The notes beneath the pieces are model-generated. The model was not told the origin of the DNA. It did not search any database and worked only from the letters and a program-made list of their open reading frames with translations. Shown one piece after another: positions 21,035 through 32,500 of a stretch of 64,000 nt of DNA. The stretch comes from Cyanophora paradoxa (taxonomy: Eukaryota; Glaucocystophyceae; Cyanophorales; Cyanophoraceae). The translations under genes and the position numbers were made by a program. Where the stretch lies: the NCBI GenBank assembly GCA_004431415.1, contig QPMI01000582.1, positions 100,362 to 164,361 of the forward strand, read 5' to 3'. How positions within the stretch are numbered: position 1 is the stretch's first letter; each line of letters starts with the position of its first letter.

Positions 21035-23192
21035 ATGGTCAGAAGGCACGACGGCCTGCGCTTCCGGTGCGCCGGCCGCGCGCACGGCGTGGAACGCAAA
21101 AACAACACTCCGCGCGAAGCGTTGACACCGCCCGCACAGGATCCCCCGCATTGCCAGCTTGTCCCTTTCGCTCCGCAAGAAGTACTTCGCATTCTTGGGA
21201 CTGTGGGCGCTGAACCTCTTGTATTTCGATGGTGCAGTTCGCTATCCAGCGCTAGCTAATGCCTGCGGCTGCCCGCGAGCGCTCACTCCCGCTGCAGAGA
21301 TCGTTTACTACACGACGGTTTCAGGGTGCGCGTGGCCTGCGGCGGCGAGGAGCGGGAAGGAGGTGCAACGCGTTGCCCTCATCGCCGACCCGCAGGCGCG
21401 GCCCGCCCACCCACCCGCCCGCCCGCCCGCCCCGCCGCCCGCTTCGCGGCCGCGGCTGACAGAGTACATGTGGCTCGCGATCGGGGCGCGCAGCTGACGG
21501 ACAGGTACTCGCGGGACGCGTACCCGCGGACGGGGCCCGTGCGGGAGGTGGTGCAGCTGTACAGCGACGTGTACATGAAAAAGGCGTTCCGGCACGTGCT
21601 GGGCTCCCTCCGCCCCGACGCCGTCGTCTTCCTCGGGGACGTCTTCGACGGCGGGCGCCACGCGAGCGACGCCGAGTTCGACGAGAGCCTCGCCCGCTAC
21701 CAGCGCGTCTTCGGCCAGCAGCCGGCGGGCCGCGCCCGCGCCCGCGGCGCCCCCGGCCCCGTCCCCGTCTACCACATCGCCGGGTCCGTCCGGAGCGCGC
21801 GAAGCAGGGGCAGCGGCGGCTGATGCGGGGGCGGGGGCGCAGGAACCACGACGTGGGGATCGGGAGGGAGATACGCCCCGACGTCGCCGCGCGCTTCGAG
21901 GCCGCCTTCGGGCCCTCCAACCAGTGCGCACACCGCCCCCTCCCCCGCCGCCCCCTCCCCCTCCGCCCCCTGAACCCTCCTCGCCGGCAGCGTGATCGCG
22001 CTGGGCGGGTTCTCGCTGGTGGCGGTGAACGCGCCGGCGCTGGCGGGGGGCCCCGGGGATCCCCTCCACGACGAGACCCTCGGCTTCGTTCGCCGCCTCT
22101 CAGCAGGCGCGACCGGGGTACAGGGTTGGGGCGCCGCCCCCGCGCCCGTCCCTCACCCCCCGGCCCCCTGCAGAGGCGCGGGGGGGAGACCTGCGCGTCC
22201 TCCTCACGCACATACCCCTGCACCGCCCCGAGGGGAGCGGCTGCGGGGCGGCGCGCCGGCCCGAGCCGCTGCGGCAGTGCGCGGGGGAGGGCTACCAGTG
22301 CCTGCTGGAGGAGGGCGTCTCGCGGGAGCTGCTGGCGGCGGTGCGGCCGCTGCACGTCTTCTCGGGGGACGACCACTTCGACTGCTCCGTGGAGCACGCG
22401 GCGGCCGGCGCCCCCGGCCCCGGGGTGCCGGAAGAGACGCTGGCGACCTTCTCCTGGCTGCAGGGGAACCCCCGGCCGGGGTTCGCCCTCGCGACCCTCT
22501 CCCCCGAGGCGCCGCACGTGCGGGTCGCCCGCTGCGCCCTCCCCAACATGTACACCATCCTCCTCTGGTACGCCCTCCTCGGTGCGTCCCGCCCGCCCCG
22601 CCGCCCCCCGCCCGGCCTCTCTTGGCGTGCCTTACTTGATGATGGCCGCCTGCAGGGCTGATGACGGCCTTCCACCTGCTGCCGCGCCCCAAGAGCTTCC
22701 TCTGGCTCTTCCTCCTCGCCCGCGCCCGCCCGGGCCCCGCCTCCCCCGCCCCCGCCCGCCCCTCCCGCTCCCCGGCCCCGCCGCCCCCGCCGCCCCCCGC
22801 CTCCCTCCTCGTCTCCCCCGCCCCCTTCAAGTCCTCCGGCGAGTCCGCCGACGGTCCGCGCTCCGCGTTCGTTCCACGCGCCCTAAAGCCCGCCCGTCAC
22901 GAGCGATTTTGCAGAGGAGGCGGGGCGGGCGGTGAGCTCGAGCTCGGAGCGGGCGCGCTCGCCCAAGATGACGCACCGGGGCGCCTCCGGCACGCCCCCA
23001 GGACTGCCCCTCCCCGTCTTCCAGGAGGCGCGCGCCCCGCGGCGGCGGCTGCGGGCGCTGCCGCTCTCGCTCCCCGCGCGCCTGGCCGAGGCCGGGTGCG
23101 GGCGGGGCGGCGGGGCCGCGTGCCTCGCCTGCAACCTCGCCTTCGCCTTCTTCACCCACGTCCTCCTCCTCCTCGTCGAGCTCGCTATCTAG
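21035..23192 (+). CDS. Membrane metallophosphoesterase, Cdc1/PGAP5 (MPPE1) family
   Basis: Calcineurin-like phosphoesterase of the Cdc1/PGAP5 group, membrane enzymes that remodel GPI-anchor ethanolamine phosphate in the secretory pathway. The first exon (MVRRHDGLRFR) joins to a hydrophobic N-terminal segment (KKYFAFLGLWALNLLYF). Metal-binding motifs follow in order: RVALIADPQ, DAVVFLGDVFDGGR, NHDVGIG, VLLTHIPLHRP with the family cysteine nearby, and HVFSGDDHFDCSVEH; the GDDH form is as in yeast Cdc1. A C-terminal hydrophobic stretch (MYTILLWYALLG, then FLWLFLL) and a last exon ending CNLAFAFFTHVLLLLVELAI with TAG at 23190 supply further membrane segments. The join ADPQ|LTDRY uses a GC-AG intron. 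The segment between the first membrane helix and RVALIADPQ may hide one more intron. Confidence 0.84.
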
Positions 23193-23604
23193 CCGCCGAG
23201 CACCCTTGTACATGTTCAGAATGGAAGCGCTACGCGTACGCACGCGTACGTTCGTACGCCCCGCGGTGATGAACCGCAGTGCCGAATGCTTCCCCCCCTG
23301 GGGGTACATCGCGCACGCAAGTGGTACCTGCACTCGGAGGCGGAGGTCGCTGGCGCGTTGACGGGGGCGGATCCCGGAGAAGGCCCGGTGGGCATCATTC
23401 TCGTAGCGGAACGAACCGCACGCGTCGGCGTCGCGGACCGTGCTCGATGTGGGGTGTACGAGCGGCCGCAGCCGCTGCCCTCAGCGTCGCTCGGCGCGCT
23501 CTACCGGCCAGGATAAAGCGGTGGGTGTTGCCTTCCGTCCCGCTCGACTGGTCGGGCCCTTGACCGCATCCTCCACCTGCAGATGGGGGAGACGCGCATG
23601 GTGG
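23193..23604. other. Intergenic between Cdc1-like and channel genes
   Basis: About 410 bp between two genes in the same orientation. It contains a GTACG-rich alternating stretch (23230-23260). No exon with recognisable content was found; the channel promoter is presumably here. Confidence 0.4.
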
Positions 23605-26600
23605 ATGGCGCTGGATCCGGACGATGGCGAGATCCGTGCAGCAGATGAACAGAAGGATCCCGCGGACAGCCCAGCGTCACCGGCGAGTTCGGCCGGTGCG
23701 CCCTGTTCGGACGAGCCCAGCGACCGCCCTTCCCAAGCTCACGTACGGCCCGCGATCTCAGCGGGCGACGCCTCGTCACCGCCCAGCAAGCCCGCGGACG
23801 GCATGGCCAAGCCGGAGCTTAAGCTGTTCCTGCCGAAGTGAGACCCCTGCATGCGATTTGGGCGCCCGTGCCGGGCCGACGCGCCGGCGCGCAGCGACGA
23901 GGGGCTGAAGCGCTTCTACGTCATCGTATTCATCTTTTCGACGTACAATATGGTCATCATCCCTTTCCGAGCGTGCGCCCCGCGATCGCCCCGCCCGCCC
24001 GCCCCTGCCGCCCGCGGCCGCCAACGCCGGCCGCTGCGCAGTGCCTTCCTGTACGACGAGGCGCGCCGCGGCCGCTCCCGCCCCTGCGGACGTACAGGCG
24101 GAGGCGGGGCGCTGATGGGGGGCGGGGCGGGCAGGCGCCGCACGGGGTGTACCTGGTGCTGGACTACGCGGGGGACGTCGTCCTCTGGGTGCACCTCTAC
24201 CTCGGCTTCCGCACCTGCTACCACGACTCCGACGGCATGTGGGTCGAGGACCCCGCCAAGGCCCGCCCCCGCCCCCGCCCCGCCCCTGCCCCGCCCCCGC
24301 CTCGTCCCGACCCCCCGCCGCCCCGCAGATCCGGGCGCAGTACGTGCGCTCGGCGGCCTTTATCGCGAACCTGATCTCCCTCATGCCGGGTGAGAGCGCC
24401 GCGCCCCCGGGCCCCCGCCGGCGTGACGGGCGCCCGGCAGCGGACCTCTTCGCCCTCGCCTTTGGCTGGAAGCACTACGTCCTCCTCCGGTGCCCGCCGG
24501 CCCCGGGCCCCACGCGGCCCCTCTGAGGTGGACGGGGGCCGGCCGGCAGGCTGTTCCGGTTCGCGCGGCTCCCGTGGACCCTCCGCCTCCTCGAGATGTG
24601 GGAGTACGGCGCCGTGCGCCCCGCCCCCCCGCCAGATGATCGCCACGAAGCGAGGCAGCGAGACGCCCACGCGCCCGCTCCGCTCGCTTCGCAGTCCTTC
24701 TCGAACTACGTGCGCCTGCTGAAGTCGCTCATCATCGTCGTCCTCATCATCCACTCCATCTCCTGCCTCTACCGCGGTCCGCCCTACCCCTCGCGCCCCC
24801 TCAGCGCCCCTCCTTCTCCGCCCTCCGACGCGGCGGCAGCGGTGGCGCTGGCGGCGCACGACCCGGAGGCGCTGGGGGCGGCCCCCGACGGGCCGCCCCC
24901 GGACCTCGCCATGCAGTACATCCTCAGGCCCGCCCGCACGCCCCCCCGGGCTCAAGAGCGCTCCGAGCCCCAACGCCCAGCACGCGAGGCTCCTTCCCGC
25001 CTCGGCTGTGCCTCCTGACGCCGCGCGCAGCGTGATCTGGACGATGGGGACGCTCGCCGAGAACGTGCCCCCTCCTCCCCGCCGCCTCATCTGCCTGCGC
25101 CCCGCCGGGGCTGACGGGGCCGTGGCGCAGACGGGGAACCCGCCCCGCAACCTCAGCGAGGCGGTCCTCACCGCCTTCGTCATGTGCGCGCCCCGGGCCG
25201 GTCGGGAGCGCCCTCGCGGAGAGGGGGCGCGACGTGGGGGCGGGGCGGGGGCAGGTTCCTGGGGTTCTCGATGGTGGCGGCGTTCATCGGAGGGACGTCG
25301 GACCTCATCTCGAACATGAACGCCGCCGAGGTCTCCTTCAAGGAGAAGATGGACATCGTCTCCCAGGCCCGGCCCGGCCCCCCCGCCTCTCAACCCCTCC
25401 CGGCCCGGCTCCTCCCGCCTGAGCGGGCGGGGCGGGGCGCAGTTCATGTCGTACCGGCAGCTGCCGCCGGAGCTGCAGCGGAGGATCGTGGGGTACCTGG
25501 AGTACATGTGGCGGCGCCAGCGGGGCATGGACGACAAGGAGATCCTCGCCGAGCTGCCCCCGCACCTCCAGGTCCCAGGCGGCCCCCGCGCGCCCCGCGC
25601 GCCCGCGCCGACCCCGCGGGGCGCGCGCAGGCGGAGATCGCGCGGCACCTGAACAGGGAGATCCTCGCCAAGGTCCCCGCCCGCCCCCGAGCGCCCGGCA
25701 CGCCCCGGCGGGGGGGCGAGCGGGGTGGGCGGGCAGGTGCCGCTCTTCGCGAACGCGGACCGGTCGTTCCTCTCGGAGCTGGTGACGAAGCTGAAGCCGC
25801 GCCTCTACGGCCCCGGCGAGTACATCATCCGCTACGGCGAGGTGCCCCTCCCGCACCCCACCCCACGCCGCGGGGCGCGCTGAGCGCCGCGCCGGGGCCT
25901 CCCGGGGGCAGGTCGGCCGCGAGATGTTCTTCCTCTCCCGTGGCTTCGTCGAGGCGCCCCGCCCGCCCCTCCCGCCCCGCGCCCCCCTCGCCGCCCGTCA
26001 CCCCGCGCCCCGCAGGTGTGCAGCGAGGACGGGACGCGGGTCTTCAAGACGATGAGCGACGGGGAGTACTTCGGGGAGATCGCGCTGCTCCTCGCCGACA
26101 AGCGCACCGCCTCGGTGCGGGCGAGGACCTACTGCGACCTCTTCTGCCTGGAGAAGGTCCGCGGGGCGCGGGGCCTTGGGCGCGCCGGGGCGCTGAGGGG
26201 GGGCGCGCAGGCGGACCTGGAGGAGCTGCTGGAGGACTACCCCGACGTCCACGCCATGCTCCGGTGCCCTCCCGCCCCGCCCCGCCCCCTCGCCGCCGCT
26301 GCCTCCCCCTCGCGCTCACCGAGGGGGCAGGGAGATGGCGCGGATGCGGGCGAGCAACCCGACGACGGCCTCGGCGGCGGCCGGCAAGGGCCCGCAGCGC
26401 ACCGTCTCCTTCTCGGCCGCCGCGCACGGCATCCTCCTCACCACGCGCCGCGCCTCCACCGGGGGGTTCGTCCCCGCGGGCCCCGGGGCGCCCCCCTTGG
26501 CGCCCGTCATCTCGGACGCGGACTCGTCGGGGCACGCCTCGTCGTCGGCAGGGCCGCCCACGCTGCCCCGCCAGGGCTCCTGGCGCGAGGGCCGCCGCGG

Positions 26601-28168
26601 CTCCAACTGCAGCGCCGACGGCTCCGACGACAGCGCGGCGACGTCGCCGCGGGGCGGGCCGCCCTCGCGGGGCGCGCTGGGCCGCCGGCCGGGCTCCTTC
26701 ATGGCCGACCGCGGCCGCATGGACGTCGTCCTCCGCCACCAGTGGGCCCTCCGCATCATCCGCGTGCGCCCCCGCGAGCCCCCGCGCGCCCCCGCCCGAG
26801 CGAGCCCCGCGCGGGGCGCGCGCGCAGCGCTTCGTGCAGGCCTGGGCGGCGATCCACCGGGCGCGGCGGGAGGCGGAGCGGGAGGCGGCGGCGGGGCGCG
26901 CGCCGCTCCCCAAGACGCACTCCATGCGGGACTTGCTGGGGCCCCCCAGGCGCGCTCGCCTCCGCCCCCCGCCCCCCGGCCCTGCTCACGCCCCGGGGCC
27001 CCTCGCAGGATGCGGCGGCCGGGCTCGGGGCCCTCGCGGGGCTGCCCCCGTGCCGCCCTTCGCCGGGGCGGCAAGCGGGCCTCGCTCCCCGACGCCGCCC
27101 TCGGCGCCGTGCCGCCCGCCGAGCGCCCCGAGGCCGCCCTCGCCCTCGGGCCCGCCCCGGAGTCCCCCTCGGGCCCCCCGAGGCCGGCGGCGAGGCGGCG
27201 GGCCTCGCGGCGCGGCGGCGCGCGATGCGCACGGCGTCGCTGCCGGCGCTGCGCATCCCCCGGGGGCCCTGCTGCAGCCGCCCGGGGTGGGGGCAAGCTG
27301 AGCCCCATCCCCCACAGCCCGACCAACGCCGGCGAGAGCGGCTCGGGCGGGAGGGCGACAGCGGGCCGCCCTCCCCGCCCCCGCCGCGCCGCTCCCGAGG
27401 GAGAGCCCCGTGCGCGCGAGCCCGCAGCGGGGGCGCCGGGGCGGAGGCGGGGCAGGCGGGGACGCCGGGCAAGGGGGCGGGGACGCCCTACTGGACCCGC
27501 AAGGCGGTGGAGGTCATGCTCTCCCTCAACGAGGCGCCCCTCCCCCGCCCCGACCGGCCCACCCCGAGGCCCCGCCCCCGCCCGAGCCCCGCGCACCAGC
27601 GGAGGGCGAGCTCGACATCGAGGCGGCGGCGGCGGCCGCTGCGGCGCGCGTGATGCAGGCGGCCGGCGTGGGCTCGGGCGGGGCCGGGGCGGGCCCGGGG
27701 CCGGGGAGCTGCGGCGGCGGCGGCGGGGCTCGGCGGCCTCTGTGGGACGGAGGGGGACGACGAGGAGGAGGTCCACGAGCTGCGCCCCGCCGACCTCGGC
27801 CTGCCCCCGCCGCCCCCGCCCCCGCCCGCCCCGGCCCCGCCCCGCACTCCGCCCCAGCGCCAGCTCGGGAAACGGGGGGCCGACCCCCGCGCCCTCCCAG
27901 TAGGGAGGGCCGGGGGTCGGCCGCCCGGTCCCGACCCCGCAGCCCCGGCCCGGCCCCGGCCCCGCAGCCGCGCCCCGCCGCCGGGGCCGCGCGGGTGCCG
28001 CCCCTGCGGCACCTCGCCGTGGACGTGGCCCCCGCCGGCCCCGGCCCCGGCCCCGGCCCCGGCGCTCTCCTCGAGCTCCCCGCCGCCTTCCTCCTGCAGC
28101 TGACGCCCCCGACCCCGCGCAAGGACAGGGCGCCCTCGCGCTCCCCCCGCGGGCCCGACGCCGTTTAG
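23605..28168 (+). CDS. Cyclic-nucleotide-gated cation channel (CNG-type)
   Basis: Many small exons from ATG 23605 (MALDPDDGEIRAADE) to TAG at 28166. Plasma or ciliary membrane channel with six transmembrane segments, pore and C-terminal cyclic-nucleotide-binding domain. Visible pieces: S1 RFYVIVFIFSTYNMVIIPF; S2/S3 region VYLVLDYAGDVVLWVHLYLG; S4 with spaced arginines RLFRFARLPWTLRLLEMW; S5 SLIIVVLIIHSISCLYR; pore SVIWTMGTLAENV; S6 FLGFSMVAAFIGGTSDLISN; C-linker YRQLPPELQRRIVGYLEYMW; and CNBD with DGEYFGEIALLLADKRTASV plus RTYCDLFCLEK, including the phosphate-binding Arg and Thr. The pore reads T-L-A-E-N where CNG channels have T-I-G-E-T, so the glutamate is kept but glycine is alanine. About 600 residues of low-complexity Ser/Pro/Ala tail follow the CNBD, with short helices (AWAAIHRARREAEREAAAG; TRKAVEVMLSLNEAPLP). 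Exon joins in the tail are uncertain. Confidence 0.87.
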
Positions 28169-28489
28169 CCCCCCGCCCTTTCACCTTCCCGCCCGCCCCG
28201 CCGGCGCCGCGCCCACGTATACGTACAAAGCGGCAGTTTTCGAACTCGCGGCGATTGTTTTTCAAGGATGCATATTCAACAGTAGTGCCATACCAAACCG
28301 TTTCATCGGAACGTAGTGTTGAGCTAGAGTAACGAAGAGTAACGACGTGATACTGCGATCGCAAACAGACAGACTTTTCAACTTGCTGGCAAGTTTGTAC
28401 GTGTCTCAGATATCGATTCGATCACGCAATTGCACTATACACCTGCAGCTGATCGGATGCAGAGGCAGCGCTCGACTCGGGCGTGGGGC
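28169..28489. other. Convergent intergenic, AT-richer
   Basis: About 320 bp between two stop codons, distinctly lower in GC than its surroundings. It contains ACGTATACGTAC and a near-duplicate AGAGTAACGAAGAGTAACGA at about 28325-28345. Probably holds 3' ends and transcription termination for both genes; no gene is seen. Confidence 0.5.
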
Positions 28490-29037
28490 CTAGGGGGCGG
28501 GGGCGGGGGCGGAGGCGGCGAGGAAGGCCTTGAGGTCCTCGATGAAGTCGGAGAGGAGGCCCTCGGCGGCGACGCGGAGGCCCGCCGCCTCGACCACCAC
28601 GTACACCTTCGCCTGCAGCGCGTCCGCGTGCACGTTCGGGTTGCAGTCCACCTGCGCCCCCCCGCCCCCGTCACCCCGGCCCCGCAGCCGCCGCGCACGG
28701 GGCGCACCGCGAGCTTGACGGCCCCGTCCTCTGCGCGGTACTCCATCTGCTCGTACCGCGTGCGCGCCGACGGCTTCGCCGCCAGCTCCTCCTTCTTGTT
28801 CTTGAAGGAGATGAGCACCCCGTTGACCTGAGGGGCCGCAAGCGAAGTCAAGCCGGCGCAATGACCAGCTGCAGCGTGCGATATCGATGCGAAGATTGAT
28901 TCGGAAGGGCGCTGGATCTCGGACCTCATCGCCGAGTTTCCGGGCGGATTCGTACGTCCACGGGAAGGAGACCATCGTCCCGTCCGCGAAGGCAAACCGG
29001 AGGGTCGTGGCCGTCGACGCGGCGGCGGATGCGGAGA
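28490..29037 (-). CDS. Unknown small protein, 5' end unresolved
   Basis: Three consecutive exons can be read on the minus strand. The first (from 29037) contains TTLRFAFADGTMVSFPWTYE and SARKLGDE; the second (about 28700-28830) contains VNGVLISFKNKKEELAAKPS and RYEQMEYRAEDGAVKLAVRP; the third contains VDCNPNVHADALQAKVYVVV and ends GLLSDFIEDLKAFLA plus an Ala/Pro tail at 28490. The mix of beta strands and a C-terminal helix suggests a small folded domain of about 150-170 residues. I do not recognise the family. Upstream exon(s) with the start codon lie somewhere between 29037 and about 29230. Convergent with the channel gene and divergent from the sorting nexin gene. Confidence 0.5.
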
Positions 29038-29521
29038 CTGCGACGTCGTGGCCGCGGTCAGGACAAACCGCGGGGCTCCCGTTCCGCAGCAAGCACCGAC
29101 TGAAACGGAAGAGAAGGACGGGCCCGCCGGAACGGCAGAGAACGCCGAGCTGGGCGCGTACGTACGCCTGACTTCGCCGCCGACGAACTCCCGGCGCCCA
29201 AGACGCTCCGACCGGGCTGCCGTCCTGGATTTCACACGTACGTGCTGCTGGCAGCCGACCAGCCCCGGTGCCTGCGGAGCCGCGTACGTTTCAGCAAGTG
29301 ATAAGAATCTCGCCGCACCCGCCTGTCGGAGCTCACCGCAGCGGACGCGAACAGATGTGCGGCCGCAGGCGAGCGGCTTGACGAAGAAGCGACGGCGGCG
29401 GCGGCGGCGAAGGGCATCTTTCGAACCGGGGGACGAACTGAGGACGGGTAGAGGAGCCAACGTTTTTTGCAACCGACGGGTAGAGGAGCAAACCCACGAA
29501 GCCGAACGCCTTCGAATATCA

Positions 29522-32500
29522 ATGGAAGAAGTGAACAAGCTCATCGACACGGAGCGCGGGGTGCTGAAGCCCGGTGCGCCACCCCGCTCTCGCGGCGCCC
29601 CCCCTGCATTCGCGGCGCCCCCTGCGGCGCCCCCTGCTGCCTGCGCGCTCGCTAAGCTCACCCATGATTGATTCCTCTCGCGTACGCCGCTTGGATCGCG
29701 CGCTGCGAGTGGCCTCCTGACGCGCGCGGCATTTTGTTGGCGTTGTTCCCTGACCCGCCTCGCGCCTCGCGCAGCCGAGGAAGCGGCGCTTCGCGAGCAG
29801 CACCCGTCCTGCAAGGAGCTTCGTGGCCACCCGGTACGCGGCGCCTTCTCTCGCGGCGCGGCGCCCAAAAGTTGACGATTGATCACACAATTGAAGGTGA
29901 GGCCGTATCCGACGGGCGCCAGCGTTGATGCAGACGCGAACATCGTTCGTGGAAACCTTACAGCTTGTGACTGGAGCGCGCGCTGACGCGCCGGGTCGGC
30001 GCAGACGCGCGAGGGCGACCCGAGCGACGAGAGGCTCGCGGACCTCGTGCGGCGGGAGGACCTTGTCGAGGACGTCGGTTCCGGCGACGAGGGAGCGCTG
30101 CGGAGCCAGCCCGCGCGCCCTTACCCGACGGAGGACGAAGGCACCGCCGGCGAGGTCCGTGCCTGGACGCTGTCGAGGCTTGTTGTTTCCTGTGTTTCCT
30201 GGTGTGAGACGGCGTGCGTGCGGGCGGCAGCGCATCGAGAGCACTGGAGCGGGCGAGGTGAGCAGCTAGCGCGGCGGACGCGAGCGGATCCCCGCGCCGT
30301 CGCCTCGGCACGCATAGCTCCTCGCCACGCAGTACCCCCCTGTTTAGATTGCCGCCGTGAGCAATAAACCAGCGATCCACGCACCACCCATGCCGCGCGC
30401 AGGAGACGCCGGGGCCCGGGCGCACCGCATCCGAGGTGCACCTGCAGCTGGGCCGGGGGCGCATGCGCCGGCGCCGCGGGGCCGCCGCACCGATCGCGAC
30501 GGGCGGGGCGCATGCGCAGGGCGAGCGCGAGTGGGAGCGGACGCCGGCGCCAGAGATCGTCGTCGAGAGCTCAGACGCGGGCGCGGGCGCCGCCGCCGGC
30601 CCCGCGCAGGCACAGGAGGCGCCGTGGGGCGCCCCGCCGCCACCGCGCCCGCCGCGGCGGTCGCCGCCGTCGGGCGGGGAGCGGGAGGGGGCGCCGGGCC
30701 TGAGCCTCGGGGCGCGGGAGAGCTCGACGTCGCTGGCGTCGCTGGCGCCGTCGGCCTCACCGCCCTCGAACTGGCCGCGCCGGAACCGGAGCCGCGGCGC
30801 CGGGCGCCACTCGCGCTCCTCCTCGGGGGAGCGCTCGGAGGGCTTCGGGCCCGCCACCCCGCCCTCCACCCCCTGGTCCGTCTCCGGCTACCCCGTCGGC
30901 TACACGGCCACCACCGTGACGCCCACGGCGGGGCGGCTGCGGCGCGCCAGCGAGCACCTCTCCAGCGACTCGGGGGCGCGCCCGCCGCCCAACACGTCGC
31001 CCCCGGACATCGGCGGCGACGTCTCCGACCCGAGCGAGGCCCGCCGGCGGCCCTCTCCCCCCGCGCCGCTGGAGCATGCCGCCCCTCGACCGCTCCCCTA
31101 CGCCGGGGCCCTCGGCGGGGCGGGGGCGGGGCGGCAGCCGGCGCCACTCGTGCGCGGACGAGCACACGCGGCCCGTCGTCTCCGGCCGCTCCGCCTACGC
31201 CCAGGCCCCCCGCCCCTGCCCTCCCCTCCCCTCGGCCCGCGCCCCGGGCCCCCGCTCACTCTGCCCCCGCAGAAGTACGTGCCGGCGGCGACGGCCTTCG
31301 AGCCGGCCCTCCGCCGCGCCGCCGGCGAGCTCCGGGTCCGTCCGCGGCTTCCTACTGGGCTCCCAGCTGAGCGCCGCCGCAGCCGCACGACGAGGAGGCC
31401 GTGGCCGTCACCGTCCTCGCCCCGCCCGGCACCGTCCGCCCGCCCCGCCCCGCCCTGCGCCCTCTCTCGAGAGGCCCCGCAGGAGAGCGTGCCGGCCGGG
31501 GAGCGGGCGCGGCGGCTCTTCTTCGAGGTGCGCCACGCCACGCTCCCCTGCCGCCGTGAAGCGGAGCCGGGGGCCGGGGACTGACGCCGTGTCGCCGGCC
31601 GTGGGAGGTGCGGGCGCGGAGCTCGGCGGGGGCGTTCGCGGCGGTCTCGCGGCTGGGGCGCTGGGTGCCCCTCCCCGAGGAGGCCCCCCTCGCCGCCGCC
31701 CTCGGTCCGCCCCCCTGCCCACTCCGCCTCGCCTCGCCTCGCCTCGCTGACGGGCCGGGGCAGGGGGCGCCCCCGCACCGGAGCGGCCGTGCTTCGAGTT
31801 CGCCGTGCGCCGCCGCGTGCGCGACTTCGCCGCGCTCTACGCCGAGGCGCGCCCCCCGCCCGCAGCCCCCGCCCCGCCCGCCCCTCTAACACCGCCCCCT
31901 CCCCCGCAGCTCGCCGCCGCCGTCCCGCACGAGCTGATCCCCTTCCCGGCCTCGGCCGGCGCTGACCTGGCGGGGCCCGAGGCGGGGGCCGTCGAGCGCT
32001 GCCGGCGCCGCCTCGAGGCCTTCCTCCGCCGCGCCGCCGCCCGCCCCGCCGCCCGCGCCAGCGCCCCCTTCGTCGCCTTCTGCACCCTCCAGGCGCCCCG
32101 CCCCCAGCGCCGCCGGCGGAGCGGAGGGGCGCTCAGGGGCGGGGCGGGGCAGGGCTGGAGCCCCGCGCCGGCGGCCGTCGCCGAGGGGACGACCTCCTCT
32201 CCGTGCGCCCACCCCGCCCCGCTCCGCCCCGCCCGCCCCGCCCGCCCCGCCCGCGCGACGCCGCCGCAGGCGTGGGCGCCCCTCGCGGGGCCCGCCTCCG
32301 TCTTCGGCGGCGGCTTCGTCGCACCCTCCGCCCACGGTCCCGCCCCCGCCCCCGCCCTCGCCCCGCCCCGCGCGGCCGCCCGAGGGCCGGGGCGGGCAGG
32401 CGGGGCGAGCGCGGCGGGGCGGCCTCGGACGACGGCCCGCGGCGCCGCTTCTCGCTCCGGGCGCTGCTGACCCAGGAGGCCGCCCGACGGGCGCCCCTCC

